NCBI GenBank assembly: GCA_963748205.1
Contig: CAVVIB010000028.1
Span: forward strand, 62,001-126,000
Length of the DNA: 64,000 nucleotides
Reading direction: 5' to 3'
DNA from: JAIBJN01 sp963748205
Lineage (GTDB): Bacteria > Actinomycetota > Thermoleophilia > Gaiellales > Gaiellaceae
The position numbers and the translations under genes were made by a program. This document shows positions 1-7,723 of the stretch, piece after piece. Every line of letters begins with the position of its first letter. The first letter of the stretch is position 1. The notes below the pieces were generated by a model that saw only the letters and a program-made list of their open reading frames with translations, did no database searches and was not told where the DNA came from.

Positions 1-1
1 G

Positions 2-907
2 CTCGACGGGAAGCTCGACGAGTACTTCGCACTCACCTCGTCCGGCATGAACACGCTCCAGCTCGACGTCAAGGACGAGAACGGCGAGGTCGGGTTCCAG
101 CAAGGCGTCGGGCTCGCAAGGCGGATCGGCGCGGCCCTCCGCTACTACGACCCGCTCGAGGCCGCGAGGGACGCCGAGACCAAGGGCGTCTACCTCATCG
201 GCCGCGTGGTCGTGTTCGAGGACCCCAAGCTCTCCGTCGCCAAGCCGGGCATGGCGATTCAGCGGCCCGACGGCAGCGTCTGGACGACCAGCTCGGGCCT
301 CGGCTGGACGAACCCCTACGACAAGCGGGTCTGGAAGTACAACGTCGACATCGCCGCTGCCGCCGCCAAGGCCGGCTTCGACGAGATCATGTTCGACTAC
401 GTCCGCTTCCCCACCGACGGCGACCTCGCGAGCGCGGTGTTCAAGGGGCGGCGTCCGGAGCACAAGAGCATCACGATCGCGAGCTTCCTCAAGTACGCGA
501 AGGGGCGCCTGGAGCCGCTGGGCGTGCGGGTCTCGGCCGCCGTCTTCGGGCTCTCGGCCACGCGCGAGATGGGCATCGGGCAGCGGCCGCGGCGGCTGGC
601 ACGCCATCTCGACGCCATCTACCCCATGGTCTATCCGTCCCACTACGGCGCCGGCGAGTACAACCTCGACGATCCGAACGGCGTTCCGGGGATCACGGTC
701 GCACGGTCGCTCCACGACTTTCGCAAGTCGCTCCGCGGGCTCGACACCGAGCTCGTCCCCTGGCTCCAGGACTTCTCGCTCGGGCGCGACTACACCCTCG
801 AGGACGTCCAGAACCAGATTCTCGCGGCCCGTGACGCCGACTCGCGCGGTTTCCTCCTCTGGAACCCCTCGGGCGTCTACACTCGCGAAGCGCTCGCGGG
901 ATCCTAG
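2..907 (+). CDS. DUF4015-type putative glycoside hydrolase, 5' end outside window
   Basis: The frame is open from base 2, and the residues before the first Met (LDGKLDEYFALTSSG) read like the family, so the true start lies upstream and only the last 301 residues are visible. Seen: LDVKDENG on the first strand, FDEIMFDYVRFPTDG, SAAVFGL, MVYPSHYGAGEY and VPWLQDFSLG near the end. These are the usual blocks of the DUF4015 (GH-like TIM barrel) family, in which acidic residues at the strand ends are thought to be catalytic. Most members are secreted or membrane-anchored, but the N-terminus that would show this is missing. Substrate unknown; likely an extracellular polysaccharide. Confidence 0.8.
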   Translation, partial: LDGKLDEYFALTSSGMNTLQLDVKDENGEVGFQQGVGLARRIGAALRYYDPLEAARDAETKGVYLIGRVVVFEDPKLSVAKPGMAIQRPDGSVWTTSSGLGWTNPYDKRVWKYNVDIAAAAAKAGFDEIMFDYVRFPTDGDLASAVFKGRRPEHKSITIASFLKYAKGRLEPLGVRVSAAVFGLSATREMGIGQRPRRLARHLDAIYPMVYPSHYGAGEYNLDDPNGVPGITVARSLHDFRKSLRGLDTELVPWLQDFSLGRDYTLEDVQNQILAARDADSRGFLLWNPSGVYTREALAGS

Positions 908-1214
908 GCGCCGAGCCGGGTCCCACAGACATTCCCACAAGAGTGGTGAACGGCTGTGGAAAATGTGGAAAAATAAACTTTCCGCAAATAGCGCAGATCC
1001 GTTTCGACAAGTCCTTGCGGGACCTGCCGAGAGCCCCTAGATTCCCCCTTGCGCCGAGCACGGAGCGCGAGTAGGTCGAAGCCCCACCGGGCGACTGTAG
1101 GCGGAAGCCGAAAGTTGGCCGGAGAGGTGGACGAAAGCGTCACCGGCTCGGCGAATTTTTTTGGTCCAAAACGCTCGCAGGCCTGACCAGCAACTAGACT
1201 CTCGGCCGCGAACG
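908..1214. other. Non-coding stretch of 307 bases with clustered DnaA-box-like 9-mers
   Basis: No convincing gene. Two directly adjacent TGTGGAAAA units (955-963 and 964-972; on the minus strand TTTTCCACA, one mismatch from TTATCCACA) are followed by an A/T-rich patch, AAATAAACTTT, unusual for this GC-rich DNA. Two weaker plus-strand matches, GGTCCCACA (919-927) and ATTCCCACA (931-939), lie just before. A TAGACT hexamer at 1195-1200 is a plausible -10 for the next gene. No replication gene is nearby, so an origin is not claimed. Confidence 0.4.
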
Positions 1215-1415
1215 ATGGACTTTCCTCCCCGCCCGCCTGCCTTCAGCCCCGGCTTTCAGTCGTTTCTGTGGGGCCTCGGCCTGGGCGTCTTCATCTGGAT
1301 CGGCAGCATCGCGGTCGGCGTCGACAGCGGGACCGCGTTTCTCTTCGGCGTGATCTGCGGCGTGCTGATCTTCTTCTTCGTCCGCCTGTGCGGCGAAGAC
1401 CAGCTCAGGCGCTAG
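1215..1415 (+). CDS. Small two-helix membrane protein (66 aa)
   Basis: ATG start, 15 bases after a TAGACT -10-like hexamer. The first 13 residues are proline-rich (PPRPP), then a hydrophobic helix (about 15-36) and a second one (about 39-56) ending in RLCGEDQLRR. This makes a helical hairpin, probably with both ends in the cytoplasm. An in-frame TTG at 1161 would add 18 residues without hydrophobic or conserved character, so the ATG is preferred. Its stop faces the next gene, a convergent minus-strand frame, four bases away. No family recognised. Confidence 0.55.
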   Translation: MDFPPRPPAFSPGFQSFLWGLGLGVFIWIGSIAVGVDSGTAFLFGVICGVLIFFFVRLCGEDQLRR

Positions 1416-1418
1416 CTG

Positions 1419-1622
1419 TCAGGCGACCGCGGCGTAGGCGCGCGGCGCGCTGCGCGCCAGGGCGCTCACGAGGAAGTCCGCGAGCTCGCACCCGACCTCG
1501 AGCTCCAGCCGGTGCCGGCCGCTCGGGCCGTCGCCCTCCGTGATCCGCTCCAGGGCTGCGAAATCGGCGAGGAGACGGGGTACGCCCCGCCCTGGCAGCC
1601 GATGGCTCGGAGGGGCGTCCAT
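1419..1622 (-). CDS. Hypothetical small protein (67 aa)
   Basis: Starts at an ATG (MDAPPSHRLPG) and ends in TGA four bases from the stop of the convergent upstream gene. The middle, LLADFAALERITEGDGPSG, and the C-terminal half, which could form an amphipathic helix (ELADFLVSALARSAPRAYAA), look more protein-like than an antisense shadow. There is no membrane segment and no metal motif. Function unknown. It could still be spurious, because long open frames are common at this GC content. Confidence 0.4.
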   Translation of the reverse strand: MDAPPSHRLPGRGVPRLLADFAALERITEGDGPSGRHRLELEVGCELADFLVSALARSAPRAYAAVA

Positions 1623-1734
1623 GCTGTTCTCGATATCGGCCCGAGCCGCTCCCGTCGGCACGATCCCTGGCCTGAGGGTTGAGGCGCGACGGAGGCTGCC
1701 GCCCGCGCTCCGTCGCGCCTCTGGCGCAGCTCTT

Positions 1735-2400
1735 CTAGGTGTCGCGCCTCTCGACGACCGTCCGGTCCTCGTCGTGGACGGTCGCGGCGGGGACTGCGCC
1801 CTCGCGGATGACGGTGCCCTCGTCGGTCACGACCTCGTCCTCGGCGCGGTAGTCGTGGACGTCCTCGTCCGGGACGACGGTCTCGCGCTCCTCGAGCACC
1901 CGGGCGCGCGGGCCGCGCGTGTCGAACATGAACGAGAAGACGATGCCGAGCCCGAAGGCGAGCACGCCCTGGAAGACGATCAGGTCCTCGGCGAGGCTGC
2001 CGAGGCCGATGTCGCGGATCCAGCCGGCGACGTCCTCGCCCTCCTCGGTGCCCGTCGGGCGCGTGGCGATCAGGATGCCGCCGACGGCGATCAGGGTCGG
2101 CAGGAAGCCGATGAGGAAGACGCCGGGACTGATCGTGGGCGCGCCCCACTTCGTCCAGCCGCCGATGAGCTGCGAGAGCCCGAGGCAGACGCCGGCGCCG
2201 GCCAGGATTCCCATCGCCGACCAGTACTCGCCGGTCGTGCCGAGGTCGAACTGGGTCGCGAGCCAGACGAGGAACCCTGCGGCGGCCACGCCAAGCAGCG
2301 TGGTGAGCCCGCGCACGACCGGAGGGCTGCCCCAGACGTGCTCCTCGCGCGCGACGACCGTCTCGTCGTCGACCACCGCGTCACGTCGTTTCAAGAGCAT
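1735..2400 (-). CDS. Four-helix integral membrane protein of unknown function (221 aa)
   Basis: ATG start with a GGGGAGAG Shine-Dalgarno-like run about 6 bases upstream. A short charged N-terminus (KRRDAVVDDETVVAREEHV) precedes four hydrophobic helices at about 30-50, 62-82, 90-110 and 143-163. The C-terminal 55 residues are hydrophilic and rich in Asp, Glu and Arg (VVPDEDVHDYRAEDEVV). Repeated VVxDE/VVxRE pieces occur at both ends and suggest matching cytoplasmic tails. No transporter or enzyme motif is visible. It follows the 200-residue Cys-rich gene on the same strand after a 72-base gap. Confidence 0.6.
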   Translation of the reverse strand: MLLKRRDAVVDDETVVAREEHVWGSPPVVRGLTTLLGVAAAGFLVWLATQFDLGTTGEYWSAMGILAGAGVCLGLSQLIGGWTKWGAPTISPGVFLIGFLPTLIAVGGILIATRPTGTEEGEDVAGWIRDIGLGSLAEDLIVFQGVLAFGLGIVFSFMFDTRGPRARVLEERETVVPDEDVHDYRAEDEVVTDEGTVIREGAVPAATVHDEDRTVVERRDT

Positions 2401-2472
2401 GCTGAATCTCTCCCCTCGTTGCGTCGTTTCGGGGGTTGTCCCCCGATTGCAACGGCAGTAACCGCTTGACGG

Positions 2473-3075
2473 TTACGCGGCGAGGTCGCGGCGGCTCGCG
2501 TCGAAGAGGCTCGACTCGAGCTCGTCGCGGAACGCGGCGACCGCCAGCTCGCGGTCGCGGCCGAAGACGTGCTCGACGACTCCGACCTGGCGGTCGTTGT
2601 AGAAGGGCACATCGACGTGGTCGCGGCTGACGACGTTCACGGACGTGTGCGAGCAGAGCGGGCACTCGACGGCGACGCCGAGCTCCTCCCCTCCCCCGCC
2701 GAGCACTCGGAACGCCGACGGCGTGACGGGCCGCGGGCGCTCCTCCGGGTAGCAGAAGAAGCTCCACGGCCACTCTCCGGCCTTGATCTGCCGCGCGGCG
2801 AGGTCGAGCAGCTCGAGCGCCGCCGACTCGAGCCGCGCCGTCATCAGGTTGAGGAACGGCGCGTCCGAGCCTGCGATCGGCGCCCAGTCGAGCTCCTCGT
2901 GCGTGACGAGGCCCTCGTGCTCGGTGCCGCAGTCACAGGCGAACGTGACCTTGAAGACCGCCGGCCTCTCCGCTCCGAGCAGGCGCTCGAGGACGCGGAA
3001 GCGCGAGAGCGGGACTCTGACCTCGCCTCGCGCCGGGCACGCGAAGGTGTAGCGCCCGGTGAGCTGGTCGTACAT
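2473..3075 (-). CDS. Hypothetical protein with two Cys clusters (200 aa)
   Basis: ATG start. The N-terminal part holds FACPARGEVRVPLSRF and then FACDCGTEHEG (about residue 47), with a separate CPLCSHTS near residue 137. These CxC/CxxC/His groups could bind zinc. The last third (VEHVFGRDRELAVAAFRDEL) looks helical. No membrane segments. An imperfect inverted repeat (3093-3125) lies just upstream, between this gene and apt. It may be expressed from its own promoter, because the gap to apt is 62 bases. No named family is recognised, so function is left open. Confidence 0.6.
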   Translation of the reverse strand: MYDQLTGRYTFACPARGEVRVPLSRFRVLERLLGAERPAVFKVTFACDCGTEHEGLVTHEELDWAPIAGSDAPFLNLMTARLESAALELLDLAARQIKAGEWPWSFFCYPEERPRPVTPSAFRVLGGGGEELGVAVECPLCSHTSVNVVSRDHVDVPFYNDRQVGVVEHVFGRDRELAVAAFRDELESSLFDASRRDLAA

Positions 3076-3092
3076 TCGGTCTCTGAATTATG

Positions 3093-3125
3093 TATCGGCA
3101 CGGAGGACGCTCCTCCATACCGATG
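3093..3125. repeat. Imperfect inverted repeat between apt and the Cys-rich gene
   Basis: TATCGG-CAC-GGAGGA and TCCTCC-ATA-CCGAT pair around a 3-base loop, with two mismatches inside the stem. It stands downstream of apt and upstream of the 3075 start. There is no T-run after it on either strand, so it could be a weak terminator or an operator. Neither role is proven. Confidence 0.4.
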
Positions 3126-3137
3126 AATTAGACCGCT

Positions 3138-3662
3138 TCAGTCCGAGTACTGGATCAGCGAAAGGACGTCGTAGCCGCCCAGCTTCTCGCGGCCGTTCAG
3201 GAACTCGAGCTCGATCACGAACGCGAGCCCGACGACCGTCCCGCCCAGCTGCTCCACGAGGTCGATCTTCGCCCGCGCGGTGCCCCCGGTCGCCAGGAGG
3301 TCGTCGTGGATCAGCACCTTCGTTCCGGGCTCGATCGCGTCCGCGTGGAGCTCGAGGGCGTCGAAGCCGTACTCGAGGGCGTACTTCGCGCTGATCGTGC
3401 GCCAGGGCAGCTTCCCGGGCTTGCGGGCGGGCACGAAGCCGCAGCCGAGCCGGTAGGCGAGCGCCGCGCCGAGGATGAAGCCCCGCGCCTCGGCCCCGAG
3501 GACGACGTCCGGCTCGCGCGGCTCGGCGAACTCCCCCAGCCGCTCGACCGTCTCGTGCAGCGCCTCGGCGTCGGCGAGGAGCGGCATGATGTCCTTGAAG
3601 ACGATGCCGCGCTTGGGGAAGTCCGGGATGTCCCGGATCTTCGAGCTGAGGTCGACGGTCAC
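3138..3662 (-). CDS. apt: Adenine phosphoribosyltransferase
   Basis: Converts adenine and PRPP to AMP in purine salvage, in the cytoplasm. 174 residues, normal for the family. Seen: the N-terminal IRDIPDFPKRGIVFKDIMPLL, the loop block VLGAEARGFILGAALAYRLG, and the PRPP-binding motif VLIHDDLLATGGTA at about residues 122-135. The GTG start overlaps the stop of ftsR by 4 bases, so translation is probably coupled. apt is the last gene of the rsiG-garA-ftsR-apt run. Nothing in the enzyme looks altered. Confidence 0.95.
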   Translation of the reverse strand: MTVDLSSKIRDIPDFPKRGIVFKDIMPLLADAEALHETVERLGEFAEPREPDVVLGAEARGFILGAALAYRLGCGFVPARKPGKLPWRTISAKYALEYGFDALELHADAIEPGTKVLIHDDLLATGGTARAKIDLVEQLGGTVVGLAFVIELEFLNGREKLGGYDVLSLIQYSD

Positions 3663-4354
3663 GACCGGGGCACGATACCGCGGAGCGCCCGCCAGAAGAG
3701 CAGGTTGGAGAGCTCCTGCGAGAGCGCGGCGAGCGTCTCGAGGTTCTCGAGGCCCGCGTGGCGCTTCTCCGGGTTCGCCGAGCGCAGCTCCGGGGCGACG
3801 ATCCGCTCGAGCAGGTCGGCCTCGTTGTCCGCCCAGCGGCGGAACGTGGCGAGGTTGCGGGGGGCGACCCCGTAGCGGGCGAGGCGGGCGCAGGCGGCCG
3901 CGACATCCACGTCGCGCTCCGGGAAGCGCTTCTCCCCGTCGATCGTGCGCGGCTCGACGAGCCCGTACTCCTCCAGCTCGCGGACGAAGGAGCCGTCCAC
4001 GCCGGCGCGCTCGCAGAGCGAACCGAAGTCGACCTCGTCCTCCGGCACCTGAAGGCCGGCCGAGCGCGTGCGCTCGCGGTTGCGGGCGGCGCCGCTCGCG
4101 AGCTCCTGGCGGATCACCCGCAGCGGCAGGAACTCGTCGCGCTGGAGGCGCAGGATCGTCGTGAGGCGCTCGACGTCCTCCTCGGTGAAGAGCCGGTAGC
4201 CGCCCTGTGTCCGCCGCGGCGCGAGGAGCCCCTGGTCCTCGAGGTAGCGGATCTTCGAGATCGAGATGTCCGGGAACTCGCTCTGCAGGCGATTGCAGAC
4301 GGCCCCGATCGTCAGAGGCCGGTCGCGTCCGATGTCTGCCGGAGCCGTGGCCAT
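3659..4354 (-). CDS. ftsR: MerR-family regulator, FtsR-like
   Basis: 231 residues. An N-terminal MerR-type winged helix-turn-helix (about 14-85: LTIGAVCNRLQ, ISKIRYLEDQGLL, GGYRLFTEEDVERL) is followed by a second helical module (FVRELEEYGLVEPR...FPERDVDVA) that resembles another winged-helix half. This two-part layout, and the position directly after a GarA/OdhI-type FHA gene, match FtsR of corynebacteria and its mycobacterial relative, which activates ftsZ in Corynebacterium. Target genes here are an inference. ATG start one base after the FHA stop; its stop overlaps apt by 4 bases. No Cys effector site typical of metal-sensing MerR proteins is seen. Confidence 0.8.
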   Translation of the reverse strand: MATAPADIGRDRPLTIGAVCNRLQSEFPDISISKIRYLEDQGLLAPRRTQGGYRLFTEEDVERLTTILRLQRDEFLPLRVIRQELASGAARNRERTRSAGLQVPEDEVDFGSLCERAGVDGSFVRELEEYGLVEPRTIDGEKRFPERDVDVAAACARLARYGVAPRNLATFRRWADNEADLLERIVAPELRSANPEKRHAGLENLETLAALSQELSNLLFWRALRGIVPRS

Positions 4355-4355
4355 C

Positions 4356-4823
4356 TCAGCTCTCCAGGAAGGTCAGCTTGTACTTGCCGATCTGCACCTC
4401 GTCGCCGTCCTCGAGCTTGGCGCTCTCGACGCGGCGCCGGTTGACGTAGGTGCCGTTGAGGCTGCCCTCGTCGTGGAGCGTGAAGCCCTCGGCGTCGCGG
4501 GTCACGACCGCGTGGCGCCGGGAGACGGTCACGTCGTCCAGGAAGACCTCGCACTCGGGACCGCGCCCGAGCGACGTCCGGTCCTGCTCGAGGGCGAAGG
4601 TCTCCCCCGCCCTGCCGCCGCCCGCGCGGACGACGAGCGCCGGCCCCTCGATGCGAAGGTCGGCGAGCGAGAGCGAGTCATCCTCGGCCGACTCCTCGGG
4701 CGTGAACGTCATCGTCGTGTGCGTCCCCGGCTCGTCATGGATGAGCAGAGCACCGCACTTGGAGCAGTAGTTGGCGGCCTCGGGGTTCTGGAAGCCGCAC
4801 TCCGGGCAGTGGACGTAAGTCAC
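4356..4823 (-). CDS. garA: FHA-domain protein, GarA/OdhI-like, with an N-terminal zinc ribbon
   Basis: 155 residues, GTG start. Residues 6-23 form a zinc ribbon (C6, C9, C20, C23). A linker carries a double threonine, T36-T37 in GTHTTMTF, placed like the phosphorylated ETTS motif of GarA and OdhI. The FHA domain spans about 75-155 with the expected phosphothreonine-binding residues G86-R87, S101, H104 and N123-G124-T125. In the known family, kinase phosphorylation of the TT motif makes the FHA domain bind itself and release 2-oxoglutarate metabolic enzymes. The 4-base overlap with rsiG and one-base gap to ftsR indicate one transcript. The zinc ribbon is an addition relative to mycobacterial GarA. 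Confidence 0.85.
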   Translation of the reverse strand: MTYVHCPECGFQNPEAANYCSKCGALLIHDEPGTHTTMTFTPEESAEDDSLSLADLRIEGPALVVRAGGGRAGETFALEQDRTSLGRGPECEVFLDDVTVSRRHAVVTRDAEGFTLHDEGSLNGTYVNRRRVESAKLEDGDEVQIGKYKLTFLES

Positions 4824-5095
4824 TGCTTTCCGGCGTCCAGCTCCTCGTCCGTCGGGGGCGGCGCCTTCGAGGCGAGGATCTCGGCCAGGCGGTCCACGTC
4901 GATGTCCTTGAGTGGGCTCTCCCCCTCTCCGACCTGCTTCTGCAGGCGGGACTGAAGCTCGGCGCGCAGGATGTCGATCTTCCCGTGCAGGATCCGGCGC
5001 CGGAAGGAGACCTCGTGCTCCTCGTGCATGAGCTCGCGAATCAGGTCGCGCAATTCCTGGTCGGACAGTGTTACAAGATCAGGCAGGGCTTCCAC
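4820..5095 (-). CDS. rsiG: RsiG-like protein with single c-di-GMP-binding-type motif
   Basis: 91 residues, GTG start with GGAGAG upstream. Two helices are predicted: LSDQELRDLIRELMHEEHEVS and FRRRILHGKIDILRAELQSRL. Across them lies E26-x3-S30-x2-R33-x3-H37-x3-D41. Streptomyces RsiG, the anti-sigma factor of WhiG, binds c-di-GMP through E-x3-S-x2-R-x3-Q-x3-D, present twice; Rubrobacter-type proteins carry it once. Here the Gln position is His. By family knowledge it would hold a WhiG-type sigma factor when c-di-GMP is bound; no such sigma gene is in the window. First gene of the operon with garA, ftsR and apt. Confidence 0.75.
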   Translation of the reverse strand: MEALPDLVTLSDQELRDLIRELMHEEHEVSFRRRILHGKIDILRAELQSRLQKQVGEGESPLKDIDVDRLAEILASKAPPPTDEELDAGKQ

Positions 5096-5130
5096 GCAGC
5101 TCTCCAGGATCGGGGACAGAGGGGCGCCCT

Positions 5131-5136
5131 ACAGTA
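5131..5136 (-). promoter_or_regulatory. Possible -10 element for the rsiG-garA-ftsR-apt operon
   Basis: On the minus strand the hexamer reads TACTGT, 35 bases before the rsiG GTG. A TTTACG lies 19 bases upstream of it, a slightly long spacing. It is the best candidate in the gap between rsiG and the upstream sugar nucleotidyltransferase gene. Confidence 0.3.
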
Positions 5137-5185
5137 AATCATCCCAGCGCCCATCCGTAAACCTCGACTTGAGGGTTGAGGCCTG

Positions 5186-5208
5186 GAGCCCGCATTCTCC
5201 GCGGGTTC
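5186..5208 (-). terminator. Hairpin over the stop codon of the nucleotidyltransferase gene
   Basis: GAGCCCGC-ATTCTCC-GCGGGTTC, an 8-base-pair stem including one G-T pair. It overlaps the stop codon of the 838-residue gene and precedes the rsiG promoter region. No T-run follows on the minus strand, so it would be a weak or Rho-assisted terminator. Confidence 0.35.
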
Positions 5209-7723
5209 AGACCTCCTCGGCCTCGTCCTCCCAGGCGACGATCTCCTCGACCAGGCCCAGGAACTCGGCCTCGAGGGCCGCGCCGTCGTCCGGCGTCTTG
5301 CCCTCGGCGTACACGTGGACGAGCGGTTCGTCCGGGTCCGGCAGCACCTGCGCCCAGCCGCGTTCGTCGAAGACCTTGATCCCGTCGCTCACGTCCACCT
5401 TCTTGCCCTTCGTGCGCTCGGTGAGGATCCGCATGACCGCGCCCTTGCGGGCCCACGGGCACCGCACCTGGCGGTGGATGACGGTCGACTCGGGCAGGTC
5501 GCCCACGATCTCCGAGAGCGGCCGCCGCATCGGCGCGAGCAGCTCCAGGAGCTTGCAGAGGCTCGCCATGCCGTCGTAGGCGGGGACGAAGTCGGGGAAG
5601 ACGAAGCCGCCGCCGACCGAGCCCGCGAAGATGACACCGTCGCCGGCCGCCGCCACGGTCAGTGCCGAGAGCGACGCCTGCGTGCGCACGATCTCGAGGT
5701 CCGTGTCCTTGACGAGATCCTCGACCAGGCTCGTGACCGTGGTCGGGAACGCGAGCCGCCCCTGCTTGCCGTCGGAGGCGAGCAGGCGCAGGAAGAGGAG
5801 GAGCTCCTGCTCGACCGGCACCTCGCGCGCCTGGTCGTCGACGAGGAAGATCCGCTCGGCGGCGGGGTCGAGCACCGCGCCGAGGTCGGCGCCGACCGCC
5901 TGGACGAGGCGCTTCGTCTGCCCCAGCGACTCGGCCAGGGTCGCGCGCTCGGTCGCCTGGCGGCGCTCGCTGATGTACGCGTGGGAGGCGACCGCCTCCG
6001 CGTCGAGGGCACCGAGGACCTGCGGGAGCACGAGCGAGGCCGCGGAGAAGGCGTAGTCGACGACGATGCGGAACTTGCGGGAGCGGATCGCCTCGACATC
6101 GAGGCTCTCGAGCAGGTCCTGCACGTAGGTCTCGGCGGTGCGCGCCGAGAAGGTGATCTCCCCCACCTCGTTCCAGGCCGCGCGGCGGAACTCCTGGCGG
6201 GAGTAGTGCTTCTCGATCTCCTTGATGAGCGCCGGCGTCGCGGGCGTCCCCGGCGGCTCGTAGATCCGGATCTGCACGACCTCCGGGTCGGATGGGCTCG
6301 GCTGCACGTGGATGCCGGCGTCGAAGCCCTCGGTCTTCAGGAAGTGCCGGTTCACGGACGCGGGCATGACCTGGAGGTCGGCCGCGTGCACGCCCGTCGA
6401 GTTGATGCCGGCGATGAGCGCGCGGCGGATGAGGCGGCACGAGGCGGAGGCAGCGCGGCTCGTCACGACCCGCTCGCCCCGCCCGAGCGCGGTCCCGAAC
6501 GCGATCCCGAGGCGCAGCGCCGTCTCGGGCGTCAGCTCCACGTTGATACGGCCGGAGATCCCGTCGAGGCCGATCAGGCGCGACGAGAGGCGCGACTCCC
6601 AGATGAGGTGGCGGTCGACGAGAGCGCCCGATTCGACCTCCTTGAAGGGGTAGATGCGGACGCCGGGCATGACGACGCTCTCCTCGCCGATCGTGCAGTC
6701 GTCGCCGACGGCCACGCCCTCGTGGAGCCGCGCGTGCGGGCGGATGTCGCAGGCCTTTCCGAGGATCGAGCCTTCGACGAGCACGCTGCGCCCGATCGAG
6801 GTCGAGGCGTCGACCACGGAGCGCGTGACCTTGGCGTGGTCGCCGACCGTGACGCTGTTCATGAGCACCGAGTACGGGCCGACGGAGGCGTGCGGCGCGA
6901 TGCGCGAGTAGTTGCCGATGAACGCCGGGCCCTCGATCGTCTCGAGATCGTCCAGGCTCACGCCCTCCCCGACCCACACGTTGCCGCGGAGCTTGATGCC
7001 GGGGACGTTCAGGCGCACGCTCTCGTCGAGCGCGTCGAAGTTCGCCTGCCGGTACTGGTCGAGGTTCCCGATGTCCTGCCAGTAGCCCTCTGCGACGTAG
7101 CCGTAGAGCGGCCTCCCCATCTCGAGGAGCAGCGGGAAGAGCTCCTTGGAGAAGTCGTACGGCCGGTCGTCGGGGATGTGGCGGAGCACCTCGGGCTCGA
7201 GCACGTAGATGCCCGTGTTGATCGTGTCCGTGAAGACCTGTCCCCAGGAGGGCTTCTCGAGGAAGCGCTCGATGCGGCCGTCGTCGTCGGTGACCACGAT
7301 CCCGAACTCGAGCGGGTTGGGGACGCTCTTGAGGCCGATCGTGACCATGGCCCCCTTCTCACGGTGGAAGCGCACGAGGTCACCCAGGTCGATGTCGCAG
7401 AGCGCGTCGCCCGAGATGACGAGGAATGTCTCGTTCAGCGCCTCCTCGGCGAGCTTCACGGAGCCGGCCGTCCCGGCGGGCGACTCCTCCACCGAGTAGC
7501 GGATGGCGAGGCCGTGGGACTCGCCGTCGCCGAAGTAGCCGCGGATCGCCTGCGGCATGAAGGCGAGCGTGACGATGACGTCGTCGAAGTCGTGCTCCCG
7601 GAGCAGCTCGATGATGTGCTCCATGCACGGCTTGCCGACGATGGGCACCATCGGCTTCGGCTGGTTGGACGTGAGCGGGCGCAGGCGCGTGCCCTCGCCG
7701 CCGGCCATGACGACGGCCTTCAT
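5207..7723 (-). CDS. NDP-sugar (mannose-1-phosphate type) nucleotidyltransferase fused to a degenerate phosphomannomutase domain
   Basis: 838 residues. Residues 1-235 are a nucleotidyltransferase with the GGEGTRLRPLT loop and later VISGDAL, FLEKP and WQDIGN. About 245-370 are left-handed beta-helix hexapeptide repeats. About 380-838 follow the phosphomannomutase fold, but the active-site TASHNP is replaced by QPSPSD (474-479; Ser476 kept) and the metal loop DGDADR by DPAAER (619-624). The mutase half is therefore probably inactive or regulatory. The N-terminal half should make GDP-mannose or a related sugar nucleotide for cell-surface glycans. ATG start overlaps the pgsA stop by 4 bases. Confidence 0.85.
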   Translation of the reverse strand: MKAVVMAGGEGTRLRPLTSNQPKPMVPIVGKPCMEHIIELLREHDFDDVIVTLAFMPQAIRGYFGDGESHGLAIRYSVEESPAGTAGSVKLAEEALNETFLVISGDALCDIDLGDLVRFHREKGAMVTIGLKSVPNPLEFGIVVTDDDGRIERFLEKPSWGQVFTDTINTGIYVLEPEVLRHIPDDRPYDFSKELFPLLLEMGRPLYGYVAEGYWQDIGNLDQYRQANFDALDESVRLNVPGIKLRGNVWVGEGVSLDDLETIEGPAFIGNYSRIAPHASVGPYSVLMNSVTVGDHAKVTRSVVDASTSIGRSVLVEGSILGKACDIRPHARLHEGVAVGDDCTIGEESVVMPGVRIYPFKEVESGALVDRHLIWESRLSSRLIGLDGISGRINVELTPETALRLGIAFGTALGRGERVVTSRAASASCRLIRRALIAGINSTGVHAADLQVMPASVNRHFLKTEGFDAGIHVQPSPSDPEVVQIRIYEPPGTPATPALIKEIEKHYSRQEFRRAAWNEVGEITFSARTAETYVQDLLESLDVEAIRSRKFRIVVDYAFSAASLVLPQVLGALDAEAVASHAYISERRQATERATLAESLGQTKRLVQAVGADLGAVLDPAAERIFLVDDQAREVPVEQELLLFLRLLASDGKQGRLAFPTTVTSLVEDLVKDTDLEIVRTQASLSALTVAAAGDGVIFAGSVGGGFVFPDFVPAYDGMASLCKLLELLAPMRRPLSEIVGDLPESTVIHRQVRCPWARKGAVMRILTERTKGKKVDVSDGIKVFDERGWAQVLPDPDEPLVHVYAEGKTPDDGAALEAEFLGLVEEIVAWEDEAEEV

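Noticed and set aside
1673..5182. TGAGGGTTGAGGC present at 1673 and 5170 as a repeat family
   Set aside because: A 13-base match between two sites is expected by chance in 64 kb.
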